Positions 8,238 to 17,235 of a stretch of 64,000 nucleotides of DNA are shown here, piece by piece. This DNA is from Reichenbachiella agariperforans (lineage in GTDB: Bacteria; Bacteroidota; Bacteroidia; Cytophagales; Cyclobacteriaceae): positions 246,282-310,281 of the forward strand of contig NZ_FRAA01000002.1 of assembly GCF_900142205.1 (NCBI RefSeq), read 5' to 3'. Positions within the stretch are counted from its first letter, which is position 1, and each line of letters opens with the position of its first letter. A program made the translations under genes and the position numbers. The notes under the pieces were generated by a model that was not told where the DNA came from, searched no databases, and saw only the letters and a program-made list of their open reading frames with translations.

Positions 8238-8837
8238 TTATCCGTTGATCGCTTCTACTTCTTTTACCTCTGGCACCATTCTCTTTAGTAGGTTTTCGAT
8301 CCCTGCTTTCAATGTCAGCGTAGACGATGGGCATCCACTGCATGACCCCTGCAAGACCACTTTCACTACACCATCTTGGTACGAATGAAAGCTGATCGCC
8401 CCCCCATCCTGCTCTACCGCTGGACGAATATACTCATCGAGGATACCTTTGATGTTCTCATCGAGTGCTGATACGGGTGCTGCTGCCTGCTCCTCCGTCT
8501 GCGCTTGTTCATACGCCTTGGATAGGTCTACAGCTGACTGTCCTGAATCCAAATAACTTTTGATGTGATCTCTGATCCCGTTTTGTACCTCTGCCCAGTC
8601 TGTCTCAGCATCCTTCGTGACAGTAACAAAATTGCTCATCACGAACACGCCCTTGACGAACGGGAAGGTAAATAGCTCCTGTGCTAGTGTAGAATTGGTC
8701 GCTGACTCCACTGTCGGATAGTCAAAATTCATTCCCTCTGGAATCAAAAAATAATTGACCACAAACTTGAGTGTGTTTGGGTTTGGGTTTGACTCTAGGT
8801 ATATCGTTGCTGGTGCGTTTTTTACTCCGTCTTCCAT
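8238..8837 (-). CDS. Nfu-type NifU-family iron-sulfur scaffold protein
   Basis: Carrier that receives and hands on Fe-S clusters. The 199 residues contain an N-terminal Nfu_N-type domain (ESNPNPNTLKF near residue 14) and a C-terminal NifU domain (about 125-195) with the cluster-binding CSGC motif in GSCSGCPSSTLTLK. The two domains are joined by an Ala/Gln/Glu-rich linker at about residues 105-120. A promoter-like TAGTTTTG lies 22 bp before the start on the minus strand. The gene stands alone and is not in a suf or isc cluster. Confidence 0.93.
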   Translation of the reverse strand: MEDGVKNAPATIYLESNPNPNTLKFVVNYFLIPEGMNFDYPTVESATNSTLAQELFTFPFVKGVFVMSNFVTVTKDAETDWAEVQNGIRDHIKSYLDSGQSAVDLSKAYEQAQTEEQAAAPVSALDENIKGILDEYIRPAVEQDGGAISFHSYQDGVVKVVLQGSCSGCPSSTLTLKAGIENLLKRMVPEVKEVEAING

Positions 8838-8859
8838 GATTGTATCTTTTCTTCTTTTG

Positions 8860-8882
8860 CAAAACTAGTGGAATTGCTCCAC
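8860..8882 (-). promoter_or_regulatory. candidate promoter and dyad upstream of the nfu gene
   Basis: On the minus strand TAGTTTTG (8860-8867) matches the Bacteroidota -7 box TAnnTTTG, 22 bp before the ATG. Immediately upstream is an inverted repeat, GTGGA-ATTGC-TCCAC (8868-8882), placed where a regulator would contact RNA polymerase. No clear -33 TTTG is seen. Confidence 0.5.
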
Positions 8883-8921
8883 ATCACTTAGGACGTGAAG
8901 CACATAAATTGGTTGGGTTGA

Positions 8922-10328
8922 TTAGGAATACTTTTCCAGCTCCCCTTCAGACTTAGCGATCAACGTACATACTGTAGCATCACCTGTCACATTGACGACT
9001 GTACGGCACATATCCAAAATACGATCTACTGGAAAAATAATCGCTACCCACGCAGGATTCAAACCCACCGACTGTAGCACGATGATCATCATCACCAACC
9101 CTGCACTCGGAGTAGCTGCCGCTCCTATCGAAGCAAGCGTAGCAGTGAGTACGATAGTCAACTGCTGTGCCACGGTCAAGTCCACCATGTGCAGCTGCGC
9201 CAAGAACACTACTGCCACTGCCTGATACAGGCTCGTCCCGTCCATGTTGACCGTTGCGCCGATTGGCAATACAAAGCTGGTCACGTTACGCGGTACTCCC
9301 ATGTTCTCCTCCACACACTCCATCGTTACAGGCAAGGTCGCTGCACTAGAACTGGTAGAAAATGCCAAGAACTGCGCCGGGCTGATGTTTTTGAACAATT
9401 CTTTGTAACTGATCTTGTGGACGAAAATTTTAAGTAATACTGGATAAAACACAAATACCATGAATGCCAATCCTGCGAGCAATGTCAACGAATATGACCC
9501 TAATCCTAGGAAGATCTCCAATACCTCCGCAGGTGTATCTGCCATCTTAGCAATCACTCCTGCTAATAGCGCAAATACAAACACAGGCGCAGCCTGCATC
9601 ACCATATCTACCATCTTGAGAAAAATAGCATTGAGCCCTTCGATGAAGTCGACAACTGGCTGAGACTTCTCTCGAGGGATGATCACGATCGTGATCCCAA
9701 AAAAGATCGAAAAGAAAATCACCTGTAGCATCAACTTATTGTTGGAGATGGACATCACGATATTCTCAGGTACTATATCTACAATGAACTGTAGCGGACT
9801 AGCATCCTTTTGTGCTTTGGCCAGAGCCATCTTTTTCTCTACTTCTTTCAGATCTTCTACAGCGATCTGATTGTTCATGCTTTCATCGATCAGATGTGAG
9901 TTCGCAGGCATATTGATATACCACTCACCATCTTTTGGACTCATAGCGTTGTCCTTGAGCCACATCTCATAAGCGATACGGTTTTTCAAACGCTGCTCAT
10001 CGTCCATGAAGGCACCAGGCTTGACTATATTCACCAGTACCAAACCTATCCCTACCGCGACGATCGTCGTGACAAGATAAGCGCCTAAAGTCTTACCGCC
10101 TAACCTACCCAGCTTCGATACATCACTGAGTCCAGCGACTCCACTGATGATCGAGAATAGCACCAACGGCACTGCGATAAACTTCAACAATCGAATAAAA
10201 ATCGTCCCGAACGGATCGATCCATGTAATCGTAAATTCGTTCCAACCGAGGGCACTAGAGATCAGTGCCCAAACAACACCAGCGACCAGCCCCAGTATTA
10301 TTTTGACATGTAAGGGTAATTTTTTCAT
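8922..10328 (-). CDS. dicarboxylate/amino acid:cation symporter (DAACS family)
   Basis: Inner-membrane sodium- or proton-coupled importer of glutamate, aspartate or C4-dicarboxylates. The 468 residues carry the family hallmarks: the Ser-rich hairpin STSSSAATLP, the helix-7 motif NMDGT, and the second re-entrant loop with IGAAATPSAG. A hydrophilic insertion between helices 3 and 4 (about residues 108-180, with many charged residues) is longer than in GltP/GltPh but is seen in other bacterial members. Substrate specificity cannot be read from the sequence. Single-gene unit. Confidence 0.93.
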   Translation of the reverse strand: MKKLPLHVKIILGLVAGVVWALISSALGWNEFTITWIDPFGTIFIRLLKFIAVPLVLFSIISGVAGLSDVSKLGRLGGKTLGAYLVTTIVAVGIGLVLVNIVKPGAFMDDEQRLKNRIAYEMWLKDNAMSPKDGEWYINMPANSHLIDESMNNQIAVEDLKEVEKKMALAKAQKDASPLQFIVDIVPENIVMSISNNKLMLQVIFFSIFFGITIVIIPREKSQPVVDFIEGLNAIFLKMVDMVMQAAPVFVFALLAGVIAKMADTPAEVLEIFLGLGSYSLTLLAGLAFMVFVFYPVLLKIFVHKISYKELFKNISPAQFLAFSTSSSAATLPVTMECVEENMGVPRNVTSFVLPIGATVNMDGTSLYQAVAVVFLAQLHMVDLTVAQQLTIVLTATLASIGAAATPSAGLVMMIIVLQSVGLNPAWVAIIFPVDRILDMCRTVVNVTGDATVCTLIAKSEGELEKYS

Positions 10329-10391
10329 TTTTGGGTTATTAATTCCTAATAATCAGCATCAAGAATACTAAGAAAACAATTTTGAGGTTTG

Positions 10392-10435
10392 TATAAAAAC
10401 AAAGCGGAAACTTAACAAATTAAGTTTCCGCTTTG
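10392..10435 (-). terminator. intrinsic terminator downstream of the 132-aa gene
   Basis: Perfect 15-bp stem (CAAAGCGGAAACTTA and its complement, loop ACAAAT), followed on the minus strand by five T residues (10399-10395). It lies 24 bp after the stop at 10459. Confidence 0.9.
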
Positions 10436-10458
10436 ATAAGCTAATTATAAAAATATTG

Positions 10459-10857
10459 TCAGTACCCTTTTGCAAGCTCCTTTGCTGATGCCAAATCTTT
10501 CGCTTCGAACATGTCAAATGAAAAGGGAGAACTCGTTTCAACCCACTTCTTTGAGGCCAATTTGGTAATAGCGCTTGCTGGCAAAATTGTTACTGCGACC
10601 TTTAGCCCATGCTCAGAAAACGCAGGGAACAAAACTGTCTCAAACCATTTCTGTCTTTCCTGTTTAGGAACCCCTACTGCATCTGACACATCCAAATACA
10701 TTCTTATCACTCCATTTTTGACCTGCTCAATCTGAGCTAAACAACACTCTTCTATCACACTGTCATTAGATAGTTTGGCCCATTTTATATACATAGATTT
10801 GTCACTTAAATCTATGTTAGCCGTGACAAACCCTTCTTTCTCGTAAAATGAATTCAT
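10459..10857 (-). CDS. STAS/SEC14-like small soluble protein
   Basis: 132-residue cytoplasmic protein with no signal or membrane segment. The layout, a beta strand with MYLDVSDA, a helix QERQKWFETVLFPAF, a strand VAVTILPAS, and a C-terminal FDMFEAKDLASAKELA, matches small Bacteroidota proteins of the STAS/SEC14-like type (FxxxxEAxxWL ending). Such proteins are uncharacterised. I chose the ATG at 10857 (MNSFYEKEG). The frame runs nine codons further, but those give an odd MCFLNKTKV start. It has its own terminator and looks monocistronic. Confidence 0.7.
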   Translation of the reverse strand: MNSFYEKEGFVTANIDLSDKSMYIKWAKLSNDSVIEECCLAQIEQVKNGVIRMYLDVSDAVGVPKQERQKWFETVLFPAFSEHGLKVAVTILPASAITKLASKKWVETSSPFSFDMFEAKDLASAKELAKGY

Positions 10858-10938
10858 GACTTTAGTTTTGTTTAAAAAGCACAAAACTACTGATTTAACT
10901 GATATTAAGTCAATAAGTGATTAAACCTATTTTGCCCC

Positions 10939-12015
10939 CTAAAGCTTTGTTGTTCTCTGGAGCAAATAGAAATCTAAAATCGTCAAGGCTGCCATCGCTT
11001 CTACGATAGGTACGGCTCTAGGCACAACACATGGATCATGGCGCCCCTTGCCCGAAACAGTCACCGCTTCGCCATGGACATCAACTGAATCTTGATCACG
11101 CATAATCGTCGCTACGGGCTTGAAGGCGACATTGAAGTAAATATCCTCCCCATTCGAAATACCGCCTTGGATACCACCAGACAAGTTGGTTCGTGTGGTG
11201 ACCTTTCCGTCTTTGCTATCGAACAAATCGTTGTGCTGAGAGCCTCTCATCTTGGCTCCCTCGAAACCACTACCGTACTCAAAGCCCTTAACGGCATTGA
11301 TGCCTAGCATTGCTGCACCCAATCGAGCGTGCAACTTGTCAAACACTGGTTCGCCTAGCCCTACTGGCGTGCCTTTGATCACACAGCTCACCACTCCTCC
11401 TATGGTGTCTCCATCCTTTCTCACGCTATCAATGAGGGAGATCATATCATCAGCCACCTCTAGATCTGGGCATCTCACGATATTAGACTCAGTGAGCGAA
11501 AAATCTAACTCAGTATGAGACTTGCTGGTTTTGATATCCCCTGCCTGAGACACATAGCCATGGATTTGGATTCCCAATTGACGCAATGCCAGTTTGGCAA
11601 CAGCTCCTGCTGCTACACGCGCGGCAGTCTCTCTCGCCGAGCTGCGTCCACCTCCACGATAGTCACGGATTCCATACTTCTCTTGGTAGGTAAAGTCTGC
11701 ATGAGAAGGTCGGTAAGAATCCGCGATGTGCGAGTAATCTTTGCTTTTCTGATCCGTATTAAAAATCACCATCGCCAAAGGCGTACCCGTCGTTTTCCCT
11801 TCGAACACACCGCTCAATATCTCAAACGAATCTGGCTCTTTACGCTGTGTCGTGATCTTAGACTGCCCTGGCTTTCTTCTCGCCAGTTCGTCTTGGATAA
11901 AATCCATATCCAATGTGATACCTGCTGGACAACCATCAATGGTGACACCTAAAGCTCTGCCGTGTGATTCTCCGAATGTTGTGATCTTAAAAACTGATCC
12001 AAATGAATTGCTCAT
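10939..12015 (-). CDS. aroC: chorismate synthase
   Basis: Last step of the shikimate pathway: makes chorismate from 5-enolpyruvylshikimate-3-phosphate with reduced FMN. The 358 residues are full length, with the three family signatures: GESHG near the N-terminus, [12 protein letters not shown] near residue 125, and the C-terminal block with [12 protein letters not shown]. aroK lies 20 kb away in this window, so the aromatic genes are not clustered. Confidence 0.97.
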   Translation of the reverse strand: MSNSFGSVFKITTFGESHGRALGVTIDGCPAGITLDMDFIQDELARRKPGQSKITTQRKEPDSFEILSGVFEGKTTGTPLAMVIFNTDQKSKDYSHIADSYRPSHADFTYQEKYGIRDYRGGGRSSARETAARVAAGAVAKLALRQLGIQIHGYVSQAGDIKTSKSHTELDFSLTESNIVRCPDLEVADDMISLIDSVRKDGDTIGGVVSCVIKGTPVGLGEPVFDKLHARLGAAMLGINAVKGFEYGSGFEGAKMRGSQHNDLFDSKDGKVTTRTNLSGGIQGGISNGEDIYFNVAFKPVATIMRDQDSVDVHGEAVTVSGKGRHDPCVVPRAVPIVEAMAALTILDFYLLQRTTKL

Positions 12016-12080
12016 CTACTATATTTTTTGTCTCACGATCGATTATCAGCCTCCGTGAAGAATATTTAAAGTGGGGTGTT

Positions 12081-12097
12081 GTTTTCGGTCCGAAAAC
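12081..12097. repeat. 17-bp perfect palindrome GTTTTCGG-T-CCGAAAAC
   Basis: It abuts the batD stop codon (minus strand, 12099) and lies between batD and aroC. There is no T run on either side, so it is not a normal intrinsic terminator. Confidence 0.6.
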
Positions 12098-12098
12098 G

Positions 12099-13544
12099 CT
12101 ACTTTTTGAACATCAGCGCTACGACCAGACCTATCATCGCAAAAATAATAACATTGATGACAGTTCGTAGGTTTTTGCGACTATCTAGCGATACGAGCTT
12201 ATTATTCTCTATATCCATCGCATCGTAGAATGACCCCATATCGTTGGAGAGGATGGATTCATTCTTCTTGCTCTCCCCTGTCACGACGAGGGTCACATCA
12301 GACTTTAAAGTATCATACTTCTCCGTTCGGGTATTAAAATAAATCCAACTGAAGTAATCTCCCATGTCGAAAGTTCCAGGCTCATTAGGGATGCCATAAA
12401 AACTAAAAGACTTACGCCCCCTTACTTTCCCATTGTTTCGGTTGATACTTTGCTTGGTATTGGGAGGGAAAAGGTCAAAATTCTCATCGCTCTTCAACTG
12501 CAACTCATTGATTCCTGAGATATTTCCTTCTCCCACGATAGAGAACTCATAGTTGAAGCTATTGCCCGTATGGACTGACCTGTCACTGATTTTCTCCTCC
12601 AGTTTGTAATTCCCCACTGACACGCTCTCCTTTAGCGGATGCTCAGGCATTTCTTTGATCGTGACTGTTTTTGGTTTGGAGTAGAACTTGACCAGTTCTT
12701 CCTTTTTGTTCTGCCCAAAGAAAGTCCTGTTCTTGGCTATCTGATACTTGATCAATTCTAGCCCTATTTTTGGAATCTCTATAGGGTCGTTATTGAGCGG
12801 GTAGTAAGTCGCCTGATAGATTTTGAACTGGTTGAACTGCTCGCCATTAATGGTCACAGGTTCACCAGAAATACTTTCGATATTAAAATTCTCCTCCCAA
12901 CAATTCGCTGGTTTTATCTTCTTGATAATTTTCTCTAGCTGCTCACCCAGCTGATGAAAACGCATCTCGGCTCTGTTGTTTTGGGATACATAAAAAGCCA
13001 AGGTCATCGTGAAACCCTCGCCAGGATAGACCGCAGACTTGTCCGTCGTGAGAGCCAAAAATGCATCCGCTTCTATATTAACAAACTCCTGTGGCTGGGC
13101 TTGATTTCGCTGCCCAAAGAAATCCTGAAAAGGGTCTCCAAAAGGATCTTGTCTACGAGATTGCTGCTGTATCGCTGGCCCTACCCGCACAGTCGTACCT
13201 TCCGATCTCACATCTTCTCCGTTGACCCGAATCGTAAAAGGAGCCACTTTGAAAGTCCCCTCTGCGGTGGGTAGATAGTTTTGGGTGATGCTCTGGGTCG
13301 AACTGCGAACTCCGTTGATGAAGTTAGTTGACGATGATGAGGATGTACCTCGCTTTTGGAATCCCGATATTTCAGGGAAACCGCTGTAACTCTGCAAGCG
13401 AGCGTTCTGTACTTCTAGAGTGATCGTAAAGAGCTGGTTGAGCGCGATATCGTTACGCCCCATCTCTATGTTCACCTTTTGAGCTTGTAGCCCAAATGAC
13501 ATTAACACTGATAAAATAATGAAGGAAAAACCTACTTTACTCAT
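12099..13544 (-). CDS. batD: BatD-family protein
   Basis: Periplasmic protein of the Bat (Bacteroides aerotolerance) system. The 481-residue product has a signal peptide (about 1-21, ending LQAQ), the BatD beta-sandwich region with PEISGFQKRGTSSSSS and YLPTAEGTFKVAPF, a linker with QRNQAQPQEF, and one C-terminal membrane helix (about 457-478) followed by FKK. It is shorter than many BatD proteins (about 550-600 residues). The usual moxR-batA-batB-batC-batE neighbours are absent here, so this copy is solitary. Confidence 0.9.
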   Translation of the reverse strand: MSKVGFSFIILSVLMSFGLQAQKVNIEMGRNDIALNQLFTITLEVQNARLQSYSGFPEISGFQKRGTSSSSSTNFINGVRSSTQSITQNYLPTAEGTFKVAPFTIRVNGEDVRSEGTTVRVGPAIQQQSRRQDPFGDPFQDFFGQRNQAQPQEFVNIEADAFLALTTDKSAVYPGEGFTMTLAFYVSQNNRAEMRFHQLGEQLEKIIKKIKPANCWEENFNIESISGEPVTINGEQFNQFKIYQATYYPLNNDPIEIPKIGLELIKYQIAKNRTFFGQNKKEELVKFYSKPKTVTIKEMPEHPLKESVSVGNYKLEEKISDRSVHTGNSFNYEFSIVGEGNISGINELQLKSDENFDLFPPNTKQSINRNNGKVRGRKSFSFYGIPNEPGTFDMGDYFSWIYFNTRTEKYDTLKSDVTLVVTGESKKNESILSNDMGSFYDAMDIENNKLVSLDSRKNLRTVINVIIFAMIGLVVALMFKK

Positions 13545-13569
13545 AGCCCGTATTTAAGTGACAAAATTG

Positions 13570-13577
13570 CAAATCTA
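13570..13577 (-). promoter_or_regulatory. candidate -7 box upstream of batD
   Basis: TAGATTTG on the minus strand matches TAnnTTTG exactly, 25 bp before the batD ATG. No good -33 TTTG is present, so this is only moderately supported. Confidence 0.45.
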
Positions 13578-13658
13578 ATTGATAATTATTATATTCATCG
13601 CCCGATAAAAAACAGTTAGACGAACTGCCTTTTTAATCAGCACTAAACCGAAAGTTAA

Positions 13659-13844
13659 ATGTTAGAGTATTCAAAAACGATTCTGTCGAAAGTAAGTTTT
13701 GACAGATCATTATTCGAAAAAGAGCTTTTAAAAGCAATAACATCAGTAGGCGAACAAATCGAAGCATTAAGAGCATGGTGCTACGAAAAGTTCGGAAACC
13801 AGTACCCCAAAATTCTTGATCGACATTTCAAATTATCCCACTAA
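13659..13844 (+). CDS. small hypothetical protein, 61 aa
   Basis: A compact, mostly helical, soluble 61-residue protein: hydrophobic heptad-like spacing in residues 6-35 (LSKVSFDRSLFEKELLKAI), then EALRAWCYEKFGNQY and a basic tail. No family recognised. Support for a real gene is its own intrinsic terminator 5 bp after the stop and its position in a divergent gap facing batD. It ends 34 bp before the next start, with the terminator in between, so it is probably transcribed alone. Confidence 0.6.
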   Translation: MLEYSKTILSKVSFDRSLFEKELLKAITSVGEQIEALRAWCYEKFGNQYPKILDRHFKLSH

Positions 13845-13848
13845 ATTG

Positions 13849-13872
13849 AGCCACTTAATTGTGGCTTTTTTA
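13849..13872 (+). terminator. intrinsic terminator of the 61-aa gene
   Basis: AGCCAC, loop TTAATT, GTGGCT followed by a T-rich run. It separates the small gene from the lipoprotein gene starting at 13879. Confidence 0.8.
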
Positions 13873-13878
13873 TTTATC

Positions 13879-14790
13879 ATGAAATCTTACTTTACTATCC
13901 TACTGGCTGCTATCACCCTGTTGGCCTGCCAAAGCAAAGCGCCGAGTACCGAGCGATTAGAAACCATCCCCTACACGAGTCAAACAGACCAAAGCGATCG
14001 CAACTACTACCTGTATGTACCCAAAGGATACGACGATACGCAAGCCGACTGGCCACTCATGATGTTCCTCCATGGTCACGGCGAGCGAGGGAATGGCCAG
14101 GAAGAACTAGCCTATACCATGGCGCATGGCCCAGTCTATGAGGCATGGGTACAGCGCAGAGACCTTCCATTTTTGATCATCATGCCGCAGCTACACATGT
14201 TCGGGTTCGATACATTGGGTGTTTCTTACCTACTGAATAGAAAAGTGGAAAATGCCCCCAAAAGACTCCAAGAAGGAACACCAGGCCGTGAGCCTTTCTT
14301 TCCGACCCAAATAGAGATGTCTGGATCAGTAGCCAATGACTCGCTCCCTTATGAAAACTATGGCCCTATGCGCGGTTGGGAAATGGTAGAAGAAGACTTG
14401 GTCGCAATGATTGAACACGTCCAAAACAACTATCGCGTAGATACCCAACGCATTTATCTCACAGGATTAAGCTACGGAGGATTTGGGACGTGGTACATGG
14501 GTAGCAAACACACCGATCTGTTCGCTGCGATCAGCCCTATCGTCGGCTGGGGACACCCTGATCTGATGCCCACACTCGCTGGTGCGCAAACTCCCATATG
14601 GTGCGTAGTAGGGGGACGAGATGAGGTAGTCAAGTCAGAATACTTCTACCCTGGCATGAATGCACTAGAAGCAGCGGGGCACAAGAACTTTCGCTTTTCT
14701 ACGGAAGAAGACCTAGGTCACGACACTTGGAAACGTGTCTATGCAGGGGAGGACATTTACAACTGGATGCTGAAGCAGAAAAAACAATAA
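13879..14790 (+). CDS. alpha/beta-hydrolase-fold lipoprotein (esterase-like)
   Basis: 303-residue exported hydrolase. The start at 13879 gives a lipoprotein signal, MKSYFTILLAAITLLAC, with the lipobox Cys at about residue 17. The frame extends 21 codons upstream through the terminator, which argues against the longer start. The fold is shown by MMFLHGHGERG (oxyanion region), the nucleophile motif GLSYGG (about S198), an Asp in GGRDEVV (about D248) and a His in LGHDTW (about H281). The family is that of PHB-depolymerase/dienelactone-hydrolase-like enzymes that Bacteroidota place on polysaccharide-degrading lipoproteins. The substrate is unknown. Confidence 0.85.
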   Translation: MKSYFTILLAAITLLACQSKAPSTERLETIPYTSQTDQSDRNYYLYVPKGYDDTQADWPLMMFLHGHGERGNGQEELAYTMAHGPVYEAWVQRRDLPFLIIMPQLHMFGFDTLGVSYLLNRKVENAPKRLQEGTPGREPFFPTQIEMSGSVANDSLPYENYGPMRGWEMVEEDLVAMIEHVQNNYRVDTQRIYLTGLSYGGFGTWYMGSKHTDLFAAISPIVGWGHPDLMPTLAGAQTPIWCVVGGRDEVVKSEYFYPGMNALEAAGHKNFRFSTEEDLGHDTWKRVYAGEDIYNWMLKQKKQ

Positions 14791-14794
14791 TTCA

Positions 14795-14802
14795 TACTTT
14801 TG
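14795..14802 (+). promoter_or_regulatory. candidate -7 box TACTTTTG upstream of the MscS-type gene
   Basis: An exact TAnnTTTG match 15 bp before the ATG at 14818. Transcription from it would start downstream of the ATG at 14800, which supports the later start codon for the channel gene. No clear -33 box. Confidence 0.55.
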
Positions 14803-14817
14803 CAGCCAAATCAAGAT

Positions 14818-16446
14818 ATGTATATGCGACATCTTTTCACACTGCTATTCCTTTTTCTTTCGCTCTCCACGCTGGCTCATGTCCAAAAGGACACCATCAC
14901 GAGCAGGCTAGAGTCTCCATACGAGACCCTAAAGACCTTCTCGACCAACATCAAATCAGGGAGCAGAAATCTACCCGCTGCTTCTATCGTTTTTAACAAC
15001 CCATCACTCAAACAAGAAGAGAAAGAAAAATATGCTGTCAAACTAGAGCAAATTTTAGAAGGAGCAGGCATATTCATATTTTTCGACGAAGTGCCAAAGA
15101 GCAAAGACTACTATGACTCGCTGACCAACGAGTACCGCTATGTCATCAATAAGAACTACCCCGAAATTTTCATAGAGAAGCGTCGGGGACGATGGCAGTT
15201 CCAACCTCCTGAAATCGCTCAAATCGATTCGGTACATAAAGAAATATTCAAATTCGGGACAGATTTTCTCATCAGCGAAGAAATAAAAGAAAGTGTCCTA
15301 GGCATGAAAATCCTAGGGCTTAAACTGTGGCAAATCATAGGGATCGCAGCGATTTTGTTCGCCAGTTTTTTAATAAAACATATCTTTGCCCTCCTATTCG
15401 AGCGTGTTTTCATATCCCTTCTCGACCGTTTCAAACAGAAAAATATTGGCAGCAAATATTTACTTCCTGTCACCAAGCCGATCGGCATGGTCTGCGTGTT
15501 TATATTCATCAGCATGGTCTATCCACTCCTACAGCTCCCACAGATCGTCGGGTACTATGTAGTCATGGCACTCAAGGGACTTATCCCTCTCTACGGAATG
15601 ATCTCGCTTTACCGACTGGTCAATATTCTAGAGGTCTACTTGACCCGTCTTGTCAACCGTACAGAAAGCAAACTGGACGACCAGCTCGTACCGTTACTCA
15701 AGAAGATTCTACGCGCCATGGTCATCGTGGCAGGTGTACTTATCATCTTGCAAAACATGAATGTCCCCATCCTTCCGCTCCTGACAGGGCTTTCTATTGG
15801 CGGTCTGGCATTCGCTTTGGCAGCTCAGGATACCATCAAAAACTTTTTCGGTTCGATGATGATCTTCATAGATAAGCCTTTCCAGATCGGAGATTGGATC
15901 ACAGCAGGTGATGACATAGACGGCATGGTCGAGGAGGTCGGATTTCGATCGACTAGAATCCGGACATTTAGGAACTCTGTGATCTCTGTCCCGAACGGTC
16001 AGTTAGCAGACAGCACCATCGACAACAATGGCCTCAGACAGTACCGAAGGTTTCGTACGATGCTGGCGATCACCTATGATACACCTCCAGAACGCATCGA
16101 GGTATTTGTGCAGGGGCTAGAACAAATCCTCCTACATCACCCAAACACCAACAAGGACAACTATGAGATTCACCTCAGTGAGATGGGCTCGCACTCGCTT
16201 GACATTCTGTTCTATATCTTTTTCTCAGCACCTACTTGGTCAGACGAGTTAAAATTCAAGCAAGAGATTATTTTGGAAATCCTAAAATTAGGAAGAGAGC
16301 TGAGTGTTCATTTTGCGTTCCCAACACAGACACTACACGTTGAAAATCTACCAGGGCAAGCCAGCCTTTCGCCAGAATACACGCTAACCAAGGAGGACCT
16401 TCAGGCTAGGCTTAACAAATATTTCAATATGGAAGCTAAGGCTTAG
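14818..16446 (+). CDS. MscS-family mechanosensitive ion channel
   Basis: Inner-membrane channel that opens under tension to release solutes. With the start at 14818 the protein is 542 residues: a signal peptide (residues about 1-20), a periplasmic N-terminal region of about 140 residues, four hydrophobic helices (about 165-330), then the MscS pore helix and beta domain (GLSIGGLAFALAAQDTIKNFFGS, then IGDWI and EVGFRSTRIRT) and a C-terminal alpha/beta domain. It is longer than E. coli MscS (286 residues) and closer to the YnaI/YbdG-like members. An alternative start is 14824. Its stop overlaps the convergent membrane-protein gene by 11 bp. Confidence 0.9.
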   Translation: MYMRHLFTLLFLFLSLSTLAHVQKDTITSRLESPYETLKTFSTNIKSGSRNLPAASIVFNNPSLKQEEKEKYAVKLEQILEGAGIFIFFDEVPKSKDYYDSLTNEYRYVINKNYPEIFIEKRRGRWQFQPPEIAQIDSVHKEIFKFGTDFLISEEIKESVLGMKILGLKLWQIIGIAAILFASFLIKHIFALLFERVFISLLDRFKQKNIGSKYLLPVTKPIGMVCVFIFISMVYPLLQLPQIVGYYVVMALKGLIPLYGMISLYRLVNILEVYLTRLVNRTESKLDDQLVPLLKKILRAMVIVAGVLIILQNMNVPILPLLTGLSIGGLAFALAAQDTIKNFFGSMMIFIDKPFQIGDWITAGDDIDGMVEEVGFRSTRIRTFRNSVISVPNGQLADSTIDNNGLRQYRRFRTMLAITYDTPPERIEVFVQGLEQILLHHPNTNKDNYEIHLSEMGSHSLDILFYIFFSAPTWSDELKFKQEIILEILKLGRELSVHFAFPTQTLHVENLPGQASLSPEYTLTKEDLQARLNKYFNMEAKA

Positions 16447-17122
16447 GTTTGATCATCAAAAACGTCGCATAGATCGCCGCTATAGTCAATACTATACTGG
16501 CGATCATGCCATGATCATAGTGCACAGCATCTCGCAGCTGGTGCGCTTGACTACCCACCCATACAAAGAACAAAGTCCGAGGCAACATCCCAATCAGTCC
16601 ACCCCAAAAGAAACTAGCCAATCGGATTTTAGCAGCTGAGAGCACCACGTTCATGAGAGCGAAAGGCAAAGCGGGTGACAACCGTGCCAACAATGTCGTC
16701 ATCACCTGCTTGTCGAGTACGTTATCAAAATAGCCCGCAGATTTGGGATAGTAACTGATGATTTGGTCGACAAACCCGCGGTTGATCCCTCGTGCCAGTA
16801 TGTAGCCCAAAAGGGATGCGCCTTGGTAAGCAACTACCACACCGATCAGACTTTCCATCCCAATAAAATACCCACTGAGCAAAGCAATGTAAGTTGTCGG
16901 AGTGATGGCCAGTGCCATCGTCAGCATGGTGCATGCGTAGAACAATAGCCACTGCCATGTCACCATATTAGCGATCAGTTCCTCCGCTCCGAGCAAAAAA
17001 TATCCACTCACCAACGAAGTACCTATCGGCACAATCGCCATCCAAGCCATCAATACGGCCATGCGTCGGTTTTCCCTAAAAAGTCTAAATATTCGTAGCT
17101 GAGTCAATCTTCCAAATGTCAT
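16436..17122 (-). CDS. VTT-domain (TVP38/TMEM64/DedA-like) membrane protein
   Basis: 228-residue polytopic inner-membrane protein with about five or six helices. The VTT/SNARE-associated signature is visible: ALAITPTTYIALLSGYFIG, then QGASLLGYILARG, and RLSPALPFALMN with the conserved Arg-x-x-Pro. DedA-superfamily proteins are thought to move or scramble phospholipids and polyprenyl phosphates. The role of this member is not known. The 3' end overlaps the channel gene by 11 bp on the opposite strand. Confidence 0.85.
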   Translation of the reverse strand: MTFGRLTQLRIFRLFRENRRMAVLMAWMAIVPIGTSLVSGYFLLGAEELIANMVTWQWLLFYACTMLTMALAITPTTYIALLSGYFIGMESLIGVVVAYQGASLLGYILARGINRGFVDQIISYYPKSAGYFDNVLDKQVMTTLLARLSPALPFALMNVVLSAAKIRLASFFWGGLIGMLPRTLFFVWVGSQAHQLRDAVHYDHGMIASIVLTIAAIYATFLMIKPKP

Positions 17123-17133
17123 GATGAATTATA

Positions 17134-17163
17134 ATTGCGAATATCTGATATTGATTACTTTTG
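17134..17163 (+). promoter_or_regulatory. candidate promoter of the trans-sulfuration gene
   Basis: TACTTTTG (17156-17163) matches the -7 consensus, with a TTG about 19 bp upstream (near 17135). The predicted 5' UTR is about 65 nt. No SAM or cobalamin riboswitch fold was seen in it. Confidence 0.55.
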
Positions 17164-17235
17164 TCAATCACGAATCCTCAAAACAATTGATATTATTCGA
17201 TCGGTTAGAGGGTAGAAATCCAAAATCCAACTCTT

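Noticed and set aside
11515-11952. 145-codon plus-strand frame opposite aroC
   Set aside because: Arg/Ser-rich shadow of the chorismate synthase gene with no independent evidence.
17164-17235. SAM or cobalamin riboswitch upstream of the trans-sulfuration gene
   Set aside because: The region is only about 70 nt and A/T-rich, with no pairing pattern matching those riboswitch cores.
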